The notes below the pieces were generated by a model. It was given only the letters and a program-made list of their open reading frames with translations. It was not told the DNA's origin and searched no databases. Shown here piece by piece: positions 32,912 to 41,740 of a stretch of DNA of 64,000 nucleotides (positions within the stretch are counted from its first letter, which is position 1; every line of letters begins with the position of its first letter). The stretch covers positions 1-64,000 of the forward strand of contig CAIJXT010000006.1 of the NCBI GenBank assembly GCA_903824665.1. Direction: 5' to 3'. The stretch comes from an uncultured Bacteroidota bacterium. Lineage in GTDB: Bacteria > Bacteroidota > Bacteroidia > Chitinophagales > Chitinophagaceae. A program made the translations under genes and the position numbers.

Positions 32912-33388
32912 CTATTCGAATGAAACAGACTCGATGATAACAGGCTCAATAGGCTGATCTGAGCCGCTGGTGGGTACGCCACCTATTGTGGTAACAACAT
33001 CCATTCCGCTCACTACTTTGCCAAAGGCTGTGTGTTTTGAGTTGAGGAAATGATTGTCGACCAGGTTGATAAAAAACTGGCTACCATTGGTATTGCGGCC
33101 GGTATTGGCCATAGATATGGTACCTGCAGCATTGCTGTTGGTAGGGCCTATCTCGTCGTCGAATTTGTAGCCGGGACCACCTGTGCCCCAGAGGTGCTTT
33201 TTGGTTTCGTCTTTGGTAAGCGGGTCGCCGCCCTGTATCATAAAGTTGCGGATGATACGGTGAAACTTGACGTCGTTGTAGAATCCGGACTTTGCGAGTT
33301 TTACAAAGTTGTCGACGGTGTTGGGGTTGACCTGATCGAAAAACTCTATAGTGATGTCGCCTTTATTGGTTTTGATAGTTCCTTGCAT
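32912..33388 (-). CDS. Peptidyl-prolyl cis-trans isomerase, cyclophilin type
   Basis: This 158-aa cytosolic cyclophilin has the core motifs KFHRIIRNFMIQGGDP (catalytic Arg), GTISMANTGRNTNGSQFFI and LNSKHTAFGKVVSGMDVV. It lacks a signal peptide and has the normal single-domain length. It catalyses proline isomerisation in folding. It follows a small charged protein on the same strand and ends at a strong terminator; the visible GC rise of the window begins here. Confidence 0.93.
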   Translation of the reverse strand: MQGTIKTNKGDITIEFFDQVNPNTVDNFVKLAKSGFYNDVKFHRIIRNFMIQGGDPLTKDETKKHLWGTGGPGYKFDDEIGPTNSNAAGTISMANTGRNTNGSQFFINLVDNHFLNSKHTAFGKVVSGMDVVTTIGGVPTSGSDQPIEPVIIESVSFE

Positions 33389-33412
33389 TGTTGTTGTTTT
33401 TTGTGTGGTTGT

Positions 33413-33607
33413 TTACTTTATGTTCTTGAGATTTTTTTCGAGTTCGCGGTCGTACCATTCTTTTTCACGCTCTTTGTTTTCGGCGAGCTCGGCCATGATG
33501 CGTGCTTTTTCCTTTTTGAGGTCGTTGTCGTCCTGTTCTTCGCCGGGTACGAATGTCTTAAAGACGGGGAACTTTTTTTCTGCCGGTTTTCTTTTTCTTT
33601 CAGCCAT
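33413..33607 (-). CDS. Small charged protein, 64 aa
   Basis: The protein starts MAERKRKPAEKKFPVFKTFV and then forms one long Lys/Glu-rich helix (KKEKARIMAELAENKEREKE) likely to be a coiled coil. There is no signal or membrane segment. It lies 24 bases upstream of the cyclophilin gene on the same strand and is probably co-transcribed. The family is not recognised. Confidence 0.6.
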   Translation of the reverse strand: MAERKRKPAEKKFPVFKTFVPGEEQDDNDLKKEKARIMAELAENKEREKEWYDRELEKNLKNIK

Positions 33608-33923
33608 GTGGTATGGTATTTTCTGTGTTTGTTGTCGCGAGTATAGAATCGTTTAGCAAAGCTAATGGTTTTGGGGGGAAGAATGAGGGGGGGCTCTTCC
33701 GGGTTCCGCTCCTTTGGAGCGGGTGTGGTCGAATGAGTGCTTCCCTCGGGTCGAGTGGTTTACCACCCCAACAGTAAAAAAGACTTCGCTTTTTTACTGC
33801 ATCCCCTCCTTGAAAAAAGGAGGGGAGTTTTCCCGCTCGAATGAGTGCATTGAATGGTGTATTGGTGCAACATACAAGCCTCACCGATGATAAACACAAG
33901 AGTTTTACCGAAGGTGGTCAACA
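33608..33923. other. Intergenic region with two inverted repeats
   Basis: It holds CAGTAAAAAAG-N6-CTTTTTTACTG (33772-33799) and CCCCTCCTT-GAAAA-AAGGAGGGG (33803-33825), flanked by direct TCGAATGAGTGC (33729-33740 and 33838-33849). The structure looks like a small palindromic repeat element between convergently or tandemly placed genes; it codes for nothing evident. Confidence 0.6.
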
Positions 33924-35384
33924 TCAGCTCTGGCCCAGAAGGGTGCTGAAGAGGTCTTTGAAGCTGACGCCCTGCAGTAGCCTGTTTTTGCTGAGGAGCG
34001 AATTTTCGGCAAGTCCATGCAACACAAATTCCATAAGCACGAGCTTGTCTGTGCCGCGTGCGTTGGGCTGGTACCGGGCTACAATCTCTTCGAGACCATC
34101 TACGATACTTAGCGCCGCGGTATATGCCTTGTCGGTCTCACTGTCCATGAGGTCGAGGGCATTGTGCTCTGCAAACCATGCTATGATGGGGGCATACTCT
34201 GAGTTTTCCTTTTTCTTTTTGAGCTTGCCGGGATCGGGGAATAACTGCAGAAAGGTATTGCGGATAGCCAGGCCAATGAGGTTCTGGGCTACGATGGCGG
34301 GGCCTTCCTGCTCGCCCTCGTACACGAGCTCTATCTTGCCATTGATGGCCGGCACGGCAGCATACAGATCGGCCACACGGGCAAAAGTGTAGGTTTGCTT
34401 GTTTTTGAGAAAGCGCAGCTCGGCAGCGCTGATGAGGCTCTCGTAAGCGCTGATGGTAAGGCGTGCACTGACGCCGCTTTTAGCATCGACATACTCGCTT
34501 TTGCGTGCTTCTATCGCTATCTGCTCTATGAGTGTCTGGAGTAGATGAGGCACCTGTACGGACCGCTGCTGGCCATTGAGGCGCGCCTGATCCTGGGTGA
34601 TCTGCCGGGAGTATTCTATAGACCGTGGATAGTGTGTAAGTATCTGCGAGCCAATCCTGTCTTTGAGCGGTGTGACGATGCTGCCCCTGTTGGTGTAGTC
34701 TTCGGGGTTGGCGGTGAAGACAAACTGCAGATCGAGCGGAATGCGGAGGTTGAAGCCCCGGATCTGCACATCGCCCTCCTGCAATATATTGAAGAGGGCA
34801 ACCTGCAGACGCGCCTGCAGATCGGGCAGCTCGTTGATAACGAAAATGAACCGGTTGCTACGGGGAATGAGGCCGTAATGGATCACTTCTTCGTCGGAAA
34901 AAGAGAGCCGCATATTGGCAGCCTTGATGGGATCGAGGTCGCCAATGAGATCAGCAACGCTGACATCGGGCGTGGCCAGCTTCTCGGCAAAACGCTCGTC
35001 GCGGTGTATCCATGCTATCGGTGTAGCATCGCCAAGGGCTGCGATCTGTGCTTTGGCGTATTTGGATACCGGCTGCATGGGGTCGTCGTTGAGCGGGCTG
35101 CCGGCAACAACGGGTATGTACTCGTCGAGGAGGTTTACCAACTGGCGAGCCATTTTTGTTTTGGCCTGCCCACGCAAACCAAGAAAAAGTATGTTGTGAC
35201 GGCTAAGTATGGCGCGCTCTACCTCTGGTATCACAGTGTCTTCGTAGCCGTAAATACCCTCGAAAACGGGCTGCTGCGACTGTAGTTTCCTGATCAGGTT
35301 TTCGCGCAGCTCGTCTTTGATGGATAGGAACCTGTAATTGCTTTTCTTTAATTCTCCCAGTGTTTTTATGTCCGGTACTGCCAT
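33924..35384 (-). CDS. AAA ATPase, Mg-chelatase/MoxR-like
   Basis: This 486-aa ATPase has a modified Walker A (ILFLGLRGQAKTKMARQL, about residue 66-83), Walker B-like RFIFVINELPDL, sensor 1 FTANPEDYTNRG and the lid helix with KSGVSARLTISAYESL as in ChlI/MoxR proteins. The C-terminal 130 residues are helical and specific to this group. It starts 1 base after the VWA gene stop. AAA/VWA pairs act as chaperone-like remodelling machines for a protein client; the client is not indicated. A conserved Bacteroidota pair. Confidence 0.88.
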   Translation of the reverse strand: MAVPDIKTLGELKKSNYRFLSIKDELRENLIRKLQSQQPVFEGIYGYEDTVIPEVERAILSRHNILFLGLRGQAKTKMARQLVNLLDEYIPVVAGSPLNDDPMQPVSKYAKAQIAALGDATPIAWIHRDERFAEKLATPDVSVADLIGDLDPIKAANMRLSFSDEEVIHYGLIPRSNRFIFVINELPDLQARLQVALFNILQEGDVQIRGFNLRIPLDLQFVFTANPEDYTNRGSIVTPLKDRIGSQILTHYPRSIEYSRQITQDQARLNGQQRSVQVPHLLQTLIEQIAIEARKSEYVDAKSGVSARLTISAYESLISAAELRFLKNKQTYTFARVADLYAAVPAINGKIELVYEGEQEGPAIVAQNLIGLAIRNTFLQLFPDPGKLKKKKENSEYAPIIAWFAEHNALDLMDSETDKAYTAALSIVDGLEEIVARYQPNARGTDKLVLMEFVLHGLAENSLLSKNRLLQGVSFKDLFSTLLGQS

Positions 35385-35385
35385 T

Positions 35386-36480
35386 TTATATCTTCTTTTT
35401 TTTGTTGTTTGTGTAATCTCTGAATATCATTTCGCCGAGGCCTTTGAGCCCGGTGAAGTATGCTTTGCCCTGGTTTGCCTCGGTAAACTCGTCGATAAAA
35501 TCCTGCAGGTACTGATCGCTGGCCACCATAAAAGTGGTGATGTTGATCTTGCTGCGCTTGCAGGAGGCAGCCAGTGAGAGGCAGCGGCTCACAATCTTGC
35601 GGTCGAGCCCGAAGCTGTTCATATAGTATTGTCCGTTTTCCTTGAGGCACGATGGCTTGCCATCAGTGATCATAAAGATCTGCTTGTTAGCCGCTTTCTT
35701 TTTGCGGAGAATGGACATCGCCAGCTCGAGCCCGGCAACGGTATTGGTGTGGTAAGGGCCCACCTGCAGGTAGGGCAGGTCTTTGAGCCGAATGGGCCAG
35801 GCATCGTTGCCAAAAACAATGATGTCGAGGCTGTCTTTGGGATAATTGCGCTGTATCATCTCGGCCATAGCCATGGCTACCATTTTGGCGGGTGTGATCC
35901 TGTCTTCGCCATACAGTATCATGCTGTGGCTGATGTCTATCATAAGTACAGTGGCAGTCTGGGTTTTGTACTCCTGCTCGGTTACTAGCAGATCGTGCTC
36001 GGTAAGCTTAAAGTCATCGGCACCGTTATTGATCTGCGCCTGCCTGATAGAGTCTATCATGGCGATCTGCTGGGGAGCATCGCCAAACTCGAATGAGCGA
36101 AGGTCGCCTATCGATTCCTCGCCGTTGGTGCCTGTGAATTTTGTTTTGTGGTTGCCGGATGCGCCCTTCTTGAGCTTGCCAAACACATATTCCAGCGCAT
36201 TGCTGCGAATAGCCTGCTCTGTTTTGGGTGTAATAGCCATGCCGCCGCTGCCATCGTCTTTGTCTTTGAGGTAGCCACGTTTTTTGAGTTCGGCTATAAA
36301 ATCGTCGATGGTATACTCTTTGTCGGTGAGTTCGTATTCTTTGTCGAGCTCCCGCAACCAGTCGAGGGCCTCATCAACATCACCGCTGGTATGGGTAATG
36401 AGCTGTTTGAATATCTTGAACAGTTGATCGAATCTGGAAGAGGGGTCGGCCTGAAAGGTTTTGAATCTATATCCGGACAT
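35386..36480 (-). CDS. VWA domain protein, partner of the AAA ATPase
   Basis: This 364-aa protein has an N-terminal helical region and a C-terminal von Willebrand A domain (about 170-360) with the MIDAS motif D-I-S-H-S in VLMIDISHSMILYGEDRI, a T in the FMITDGKPSC region and the D of that segment. It is encoded immediately upstream of the AAA ATPase, as BchD-like partners are. No signal peptide is present, so the complex is cytosolic. Confidence 0.9.
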   Translation of the reverse strand: MSGYRFKTFQADPSSRFDQLFKIFKQLITHTSGDVDEALDWLRELDKEYELTDKEYTIDDFIAELKKRGYLKDKDDGSGGMAITPKTEQAIRSNALEYVFGKLKKGASGNHKTKFTGTNGEESIGDLRSFEFGDAPQQIAMIDSIRQAQINNGADDFKLTEHDLLVTEQEYKTQTATVLMIDISHSMILYGEDRITPAKMVAMAMAEMIQRNYPKDSLDIIVFGNDAWPIRLKDLPYLQVGPYHTNTVAGLELAMSILRKKKAANKQIFMITDGKPSCLKENGQYYMNSFGLDRKIVSRCLSLAASCKRSKINITTFMVASDQYLQDFIDEFTEANQGKAYFTGLKGLGEMIFRDYTNNKKKKI

Positions 36481-36616
36481 GGTCAGGTTTTATGCACACA
36501 GACCAAAGTTGCGCAATATTTGCGGAAAGTGAACGTCAATCTATTGCATAGGGGTATAACAATTATCCATAAAGGGAATGACGAGCGCTACGAAATATGA
36601 AAACCAGCACTGAGGA

Positions 36617-37903
36617 TTATATGTTCCAGTCTACAATATTGTTCACGAATTCCTGGCGATAGTGGGTCTGAATTCGGATGTAGTTGTCGGTATAGCCTTC
36701 CATCATGCCATCTTTGGGAGCGCGCTCGAAAAGCACCTTGCGGGTAGCGCCCCGCTGCTGCTCTGTGAAATACTGCATTTTTTGAAACGACAGATTACGC
36801 AGTGCCTTATTGCGCTCGTTGCGAATGTGCACGGGTACAACTGGTTTCATATCGGCGGCAAGTGTATTGGTGCGCTCAGAATAGGTGAACACATGCAGGT
36901 AGGACACATCTATGTCGTGGAGAAAATCGAAAGTGTCCCTGAAATCGGCATCTGTCTCGCCGGGAAAACCAACAATAACATCGGCACCGATACAACAATG
37001 GGGCATCAGCTGCTTGATGAGTGCCACCCGCTCGCGGTAGAGGTCGCGCTTGTAACGGCGGCGCATAAGACCCAGAATTTTGTCGCTGCCACTTTGCAGG
37101 GGTATATGGAAATGAGGCATGAACCTGCGGGACTGCGCTACGAACTCAATGATCTCATCTGTGAGGAGATTGGGCTCGATGGAAGAAATGCGGAACCGCC
37201 CGATTTCTGCGGGTGATTCGGCATCGAGCGCCTGAATGAGTTCGAAGAACGAAGTATCGCGTGTTTTGCCGCCATCGGCGCCTTTGCCAAAATCGCCGAG
37301 ATTGATACCGGTAAGGACTACCTCTCTGATGCCCGCATCTGCCAACTCGCCGACATTGTTTAGAACGCCGGTAATACTGTCGCTGCGGCTGTGCCCCCTG
37401 GCCAGTGGTATGGTGCAGAAGCTGCAGTTGTAGTCGCAGCCATCCTGCACCTTCAGAAAGGTGCGGGTGCGGTCGGCATGGGAGAAGGAACTATGAAACC
37501 CGGAAACGTCTTCGATGTCGCAGGAGCATATTTTGGCACCGCCACGGTCGGCGGGCCCCTCAGCGATATCTCTGAGGTGGGCAACGATATTGAATTTTTC
37601 GGCAGCACCGAGCACGAGATCCACCCCTTCTATAGCGGCTATCTCTGCCGGCTTGAGCTGGGCGTAACACCCAGTGATGACCACACGGGCATCGGGCGCG
37701 CGGCGCTGAATGCGCCGCACCAGCATACGACACTCCTTGTCGGCATTGTCGGTAACAGAGCAGGTATTGATAACATACACATCGGCCTGTTCGTCAAAAT
37801 CCTTCTTCACAAACCCATCTGCTTCGAGCATCCGGCTGAGCGCGGAGGTTTCGGAATAGTTGAGTTTACAGCCAAGCGTATGAAATGCAACCGTTTTGGT
37901 CAT
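36617..37903 (-). CDS. mtaB: tRNA t6A37 methylthiotransferase MtaB
   Basis: This 428-aa radical-SAM methylthiotransferase has the N-terminal domain cysteines in HTLGCKLNYSET, VINTCSVTDNADKECR and VITGCYAQLKP (second Fe-S cluster). The radical-SAM triad is C-x3-C-x2-C in CDYNCSFCTIPLARG, and the C-terminal part is TRAM-like. It converts t6A37 of ANN-decoding tRNAs to ms2t6A. HTLGCKLN distinguishes MtaB from MiaB/RimO. It is divergent from the E1 gene and has its own promoter. Confidence 0.92.
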   Translation of the reverse strand: MTKTVAFHTLGCKLNYSETSALSRMLEADGFVKKDFDEQADVYVINTCSVTDNADKECRMLVRRIQRRAPDARVVITGCYAQLKPAEIAAIEGVDLVLGAAEKFNIVAHLRDIAEGPADRGGAKICSCDIEDVSGFHSSFSHADRTRTFLKVQDGCDYNCSFCTIPLARGHSRSDSITGVLNNVGELADAGIREVVLTGINLGDFGKGADGGKTRDTSFFELIQALDAESPAEIGRFRISSIEPNLLTDEIIEFVAQSRRFMPHFHIPLQSGSDKILGLMRRRYKRDLYRERVALIKQLMPHCCIGADVIVGFPGETDADFRDTFDFLHDIDVSYLHVFTYSERTNTLAADMKPVVPVHIRNERNKALRNLSFQKMQYFTEQQRGATRKVLFERAPKDGMMEGYTDNYIRIQTHYRQEFVNNIVDWNI

Positions 37904-37926
37904 TAGTATATATCAAAAAATGTGTG

Positions 37927-37934
37927 CAAAGTTA
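37927..37934 (-). promoter_or_regulatory. -7 element of mtaB
   Basis: On the minus strand TAACTTTG matches TAnnTTTG exactly; TTTTTGG lies 16-17 bases upstream. The leader would be about 19 bases. Confidence 0.5.
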
Positions 37935-38052
37935 ACGATAAACAGGCTACCAAAAACCAGGGGCACATCAGCAGTGCCGACTGCTACAAACCGGGCAAAA
38001 AGTACTGCAGCAAACAAACTTCGCCGTTTTTTCTATTTTTAACACCAAAGGT

Positions 38053-38060
38053 TATCTTTG
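38053..38060 (+). promoter_or_regulatory. -7 element of the E1/mnmH operon
   Basis: TATCTTTG matches TAnnTTTG exactly, with a T-rich -33 region. The leader would be about 70 bases to ATG 38137. Confidence 0.5.
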
Positions 38061-38136
38061 CTTATAGAAGAGTACTATTTTTATTATCGGCTGTGTGGAA
38101 TAAAATCGATGCGGCACATTATACATATCAACATAC

Positions 38137-40539
38137 TTGCTTATGCCTTTAAAAGCCAAATTATCAAAGTCAGCCCGGTTATCATTCGATGAGTTTAAGC
38201 AAGAGGCATTGCAGGACTACAGAATTGTGGTGGCAAGCAGGGAAGCCAGCCTTATGGGCCGGCGCGAGGTGCTGACCGGCAAGGCGAAATTCGGCATATT
38301 TGGCGATGGAAAGGAACTGGCGCAAATAGCGGTCTCGAAGTGTTTTATGCCCGGCGACATCCGATGTGGGTACTATCGCGATCAGACGCTGATGTTTGCA
38401 ACAGGAATGAGCGATATTCAGAAATTCTTTTCCCAGCTATACGCCGACCCCAATACTGAAAATGAGCCAGCCACGGCTGGTAGAATGATGAACGGGCACT
38501 ACTCTACCCGATGGCTGGATGAAAAGGGCGACTGGAAAGACCTGATGAAGGAACCCCAGTCGAGCAGCGACATATCGCCGACTGGTGGACAAATGGTGCG
38601 GGCACTGGGTCTTGCTTATGCGTCGAAAATGTTTCGGCAGAATGAAAACCTGCACACGGGTTTTGAAAAATTTACCAATAAAGGAAACGAAGTTGTATTC
38701 TGTACTATTGGTGACGCATCGACGTCGGAAGGGCTGTTTTGGGAAAGTGTGAATGCGGCTGGTGTGCTGCAGGTGCCACTGGCGGTGTTTGTATGGGACG
38801 ATGGGTATGGCATATCTGTACCACGATCTTACCAGACCACCAAAAACTCTATCAGCGAGGCGCTGGCAGGGATGCAGTGGGACGACAAAAAAGGTGGTAT
38901 ACATATATATACAGCGAAGGGCTGGGATTATCCCGGACTGATGCAAACCATACAGGAGGGCATTGCCAAGGTACGCGATACACATGTACCGGCTATCTTT
39001 CACATACAGGAAATGACGCAGCCTCAGGGACACTCCACCTCTGGATCGCATGAGCGCTACAAGAGCAAGGAGCGCCTGGAATGGGAAAAAGAGTGGGACT
39101 GCATCGCACGGATGAAGCAGTTTCTGATTGAAAACAAAATAGCTACAGCCGAGGAAATTGCGGGAGTAGAAGAGGAAGCAAAGGAAGAAGCCCGGGTATC
39201 GAAACAAAAAGCCTGGGACGGATTTCTGCAGCCTATAAAAGACCAAGTAGCCGAGGCTACCCGCCTTTGCGGGCAGGTGGTGTACGAGGCCGGAGCCAAT
39301 GCACAGACCATTGCCGGCATCATTCAGGAGTTGGGCAGTATACGTGAGCCGATACGGAAAGATGTGCTGCAAGCTGTGAGCAGGGTGATATCGATGTGTA
39401 CCGAAGGTGGTACAGCCACTAACGCGCTCCGCAACTTTTATGACCAGATACTAGCGGATAACCGGTCGAGATTTTCTTCGCACCTGCACTCAGAGTCTGC
39501 ACAAAACGCGATGAAGGTGGCTGAAGTGCCGGCTGTTTTTGACCCGAGCACGCCCATGCTGAATGGTTACGAGATACTGAACAAATACTTTGATCAGCTA
39601 TTTGCAGCCAACCCGGCAGTACTCGCCTTTGGCGAAGATCTCGGTAAAATAGGCGATGTGAATCAGGGCTTTGCAGGGCTGCAGGAAAAATATGGTTCGC
39701 TGCGCATTACGGATACCGGCATACGCGAGGCCAGCATCATTGGCCAGGGAATAGGTCTGGCGATGCGTGGATTGCGCCCGATAGCCGAAATACAGTACCT
39801 GGACTACCTGCTGTATGGTCTACAGCCACTGAGCGATGATGTAGCTACACTGCAATACCGTACCCGTGGAGGCCAGAAATGCCCCATTATAGTACGCACC
39901 CGTGGTCACAGGCTGGAGGGCATATGGCACAGCGGGTCGCCCATGGGGATGATACTGAATGCGATACGCGGTATGTACCTGTGTGTGCCCCGCAACATGG
40001 TGCAGGCGGCGGGCATGTATAATACACTGCTTCAGAGCGATGAGCCCGGTATTGTGATCGAATGTCTTAACGGATACCGCCTGAAAGAAAAAACACCGTC
40101 CAACCTTGGCACTATGACCGTTCCATTCGGGATTCCGGAGGTAGTACGGGAGGGTGATGATATTACTATTGTGTCTTACGGATCTACACTCCGCATCATT
40201 GAAGATGCGATTGTGACCTATCTGCAGCCACAGGGCATCAGTTGCGAGGTGGTAGACGTTCAAACCTTACTGCCCTTTGATATCAATCACAGAATAGTGG
40301 GATCACTGAAGAAAACCAACCGAATCGTATTTATTGACGAAGATGTTCCTGGTGGTGCAACGGCATATATGTTTCAGCAGGTGATGGAAAACCAGGGCGG
40401 ATACCGCTGGCTGGATGTAGCGCCACGCACACTGACCGCACAGCCTCACCGGCCGGCATATGCTACCGATGGCGACTATTTCTCCAAGCCAAACGCAGAG
40501 CAGATCGCCAAAATAATAGAGGAAATGATGCGGGAATAA
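38137..40539 (+). CDS. Fused alpha/beta 2-oxoacid dehydrogenase E1 component
   Basis: This 800-aa thiamine-diphosphate enzyme has the alpha part at about residues 20-340, with ThDP motif GDASTSEGLFWESVNAAGVL ... DDGYGIS. The beta part is at about 470-795 (LAFGEDLGKIGDVNQGF, GIREASIIGQGIGLAMRGLR, VSYGSTLRIIEDA, IDEDVPGGATAYM). Fusion into one chain is a known Bacteroidota form of the branched-chain or pyruvate-type dehydrogenase E1. It would transfer acyl groups to an E2 not in this window. The stop overlaps the mnmH start as TAATG. The substrate (2-oxoisovalerate versus pyruvate) is not decided by eye. Confidence 0.9.
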   Translation: MLMPLKAKLSKSARLSFDEFKQEALQDYRIVVASREASLMGRREVLTGKAKFGIFGDGKELAQIAVSKCFMPGDIRCGYYRDQTLMFATGMSDIQKFFSQLYADPNTENEPATAGRMMNGHYSTRWLDEKGDWKDLMKEPQSSSDISPTGGQMVRALGLAYASKMFRQNENLHTGFEKFTNKGNEVVFCTIGDASTSEGLFWESVNAAGVLQVPLAVFVWDDGYGISVPRSYQTTKNSISEALAGMQWDDKKGGIHIYTAKGWDYPGLMQTIQEGIAKVRDTHVPAIFHIQEMTQPQGHSTSGSHERYKSKERLEWEKEWDCIARMKQFLIENKIATAEEIAGVEEEAKEEARVSKQKAWDGFLQPIKDQVAEATRLCGQVVYEAGANAQTIAGIIQELGSIREPIRKDVLQAVSRVISMCTEGGTATNALRNFYDQILADNRSRFSSHLHSESAQNAMKVAEVPAVFDPSTPMLNGYEILNKYFDQLFAANPAVLAFGEDLGKIGDVNQGFAGLQEKYGSLRITDTGIREASIIGQGIGLAMRGLRPIAEIQYLDYLLYGLQPLSDDVATLQYRTRGGQKCPIIVRTRGHRLEGIWHSGSPMGMILNAIRGMYLCVPRNMVQAAGMYNTLLQSDEPGIVIECLNGYRLKEKTPSNLGTMTVPFGIPEVVREGDDITIVSYGSTLRIIEDAIVTYLQPQGISCEVVDVQTLLPFDINHRIVGSLKKTNRIVFIDEDVPGGATAYMFQQVMENQGGYRWLDVAPRTLTAQPHRPAYATDGDYFSKPNAEQIAKIIEEMMRE

Positions 40540-41615
40540 TGATAGCGAAAACTGGCATCGATGTCTTTCTGGAACTTGCGCAACAGCATCCTGTACTGGA
40601 TGTTAGAAGCCCGGGTGAATATGCTCATGCGCATATACCTGGCGCATACAGTATGCCACTGTTTACAGATGAAGAACGAAAAGTAGTAGGCACGGCATAC
40701 AAACAGCAAAGCCGCGAAATAGCAATCAAAATCGGCCTCGACTACTTTGGCAGTAAAATGCGGCGAATGGTAGAAGAGACTGAATCGCTGCTGGCAAATA
40801 GCCCGCCCGGCAATGGGAATATTCCTAGCAAGACAGTACTGGTTCACTGCTGGCGGGGCGGCATGCGCAGTGCCGGAGTGGCCTGGCTGCTCGATCTTTA
40901 TGGATTCAAAGTGTATACGCTGGCGGGTGGGTACAAGGCATACAGAACATGGACATTGTCACAATTCATCAGGCCCTACCCATTCCAAATCCTGGGTGGG
41001 TTTACCGGATCGGGCAAAACTGAAGTGTTGTATGCCCTCCGAAACAGCGGAGCGGCGGTGATTGATCTGGAAGGTCTCGCTCACCACAAAGGGTCGGCAT
41101 TCGGAGGTCTGGGTATGCCGCCAAAGCCCTCGCAGGAAATGTTTGAAAACAGCCTTGCATTATCACTGTACAATGCATGTAAATCAACCAATCCGATATG
41201 GCTGGAAGACGAAAGCCGCAGAATAGGCAACCTGAACATACCCGAGGGTATATGGAAACAAATGCGCGCGAGCAGGCTTTATTTCCTGGAAATACCAGCA
41301 GAGAGCAGGCTTGACTACATTGTTGCAGAATATGGTAAATTTAAAAAAGAAGAACTGATCAACGCGATCGTTCGGGTGAATAAACGCCTGGGGGGTCTGG
41401 CAACAAAACAATGTATAAACTACCTGGTAGAAGATAACCACAAAGAATGCTTCCGAATACTGCTGAGCTACTACGACAAATCCTACTTTAAGGGAATGCA
41501 TGAACGGGAAAATCTTGAGGAGTTATTGGTTAAAATTCCCGCAGAACAGGTAAATGCAAAGATCAATGCCGGGATGCTGACTGCCTTTCTACAAATATCC
41601 ACCGCAAATTTGTGA
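40539..41615 (+). CDS. mnmH: tRNA 2-selenouridine synthase MnmH (SelU)
   Basis: This 358-aa protein has an N-terminal rhodanese domain (about 10-145) with catalytic Cys in LVHCWRGGMRSAGVAWLL. A P-loop domain starts at GGFTGSGKTEVL (about 151), followed by DLEGLAHHKGSAFGGLG. MnmH replaces sulfur of 2-thiouridine-34 in tRNA by selenium, by way of a geranylated intermediate. It needs selenophosphate from SelD, encoded 3.5 kb downstream. It is translationally coupled to the E1 gene, which is metabolically unrelated. Confidence 0.93.
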   Translation: MIAKTGIDVFLELAQQHPVLDVRSPGEYAHAHIPGAYSMPLFTDEERKVVGTAYKQQSREIAIKIGLDYFGSKMRRMVEETESLLANSPPGNGNIPSKTVLVHCWRGGMRSAGVAWLLDLYGFKVYTLAGGYKAYRTWTLSQFIRPYPFQILGGFTGSGKTEVLYALRNSGAAVIDLEGLAHHKGSAFGGLGMPPKPSQEMFENSLALSLYNACKSTNPIWLEDESRRIGNLNIPEGIWKQMRASRLYFLEIPAESRLDYIVAEYGKFKKEELINAIVRVNKRLGGLATKQCINYLVEDNHKECFRILLSYYDKSYFKGMHERENLEELLVKIPAEQVNAKINAGMLTAFLQISTANL

Positions 41616-41691
41616 TACCAACCGCCTGTTGCAACTGATGGCACTTGCCAAAATTGAAACAGGGCGAAATTTATGTAATTCTATAGCATAA

Positions 41692-41725
41692 AAGTGGGTG
41701 GCACGATAATACATGCCACCCACTT
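41692..41725. terminator. Bidirectional terminator
   Basis: AAGTGGGTGGCA-N10-TGCCACCCACTT lies between the convergent mnmH and T9SS protein genes. Confidence 0.85.
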
Positions 41726-41740
41726 CATTTCAGAAAAACA

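Noticed and set aside
33600..33899. Minus-strand open frame of 99 codons upstream of the small charged protein
   Set aside because: It reads through palindromic repeats, has no protein-like features and overlaps the start of the 33413-33607 gene.
38437..39372. Minus-strand open frame of 311 codons inside the E1 gene
   Set aside because: It is the antisense shadow of a strongly conserved enzyme and has no family features.
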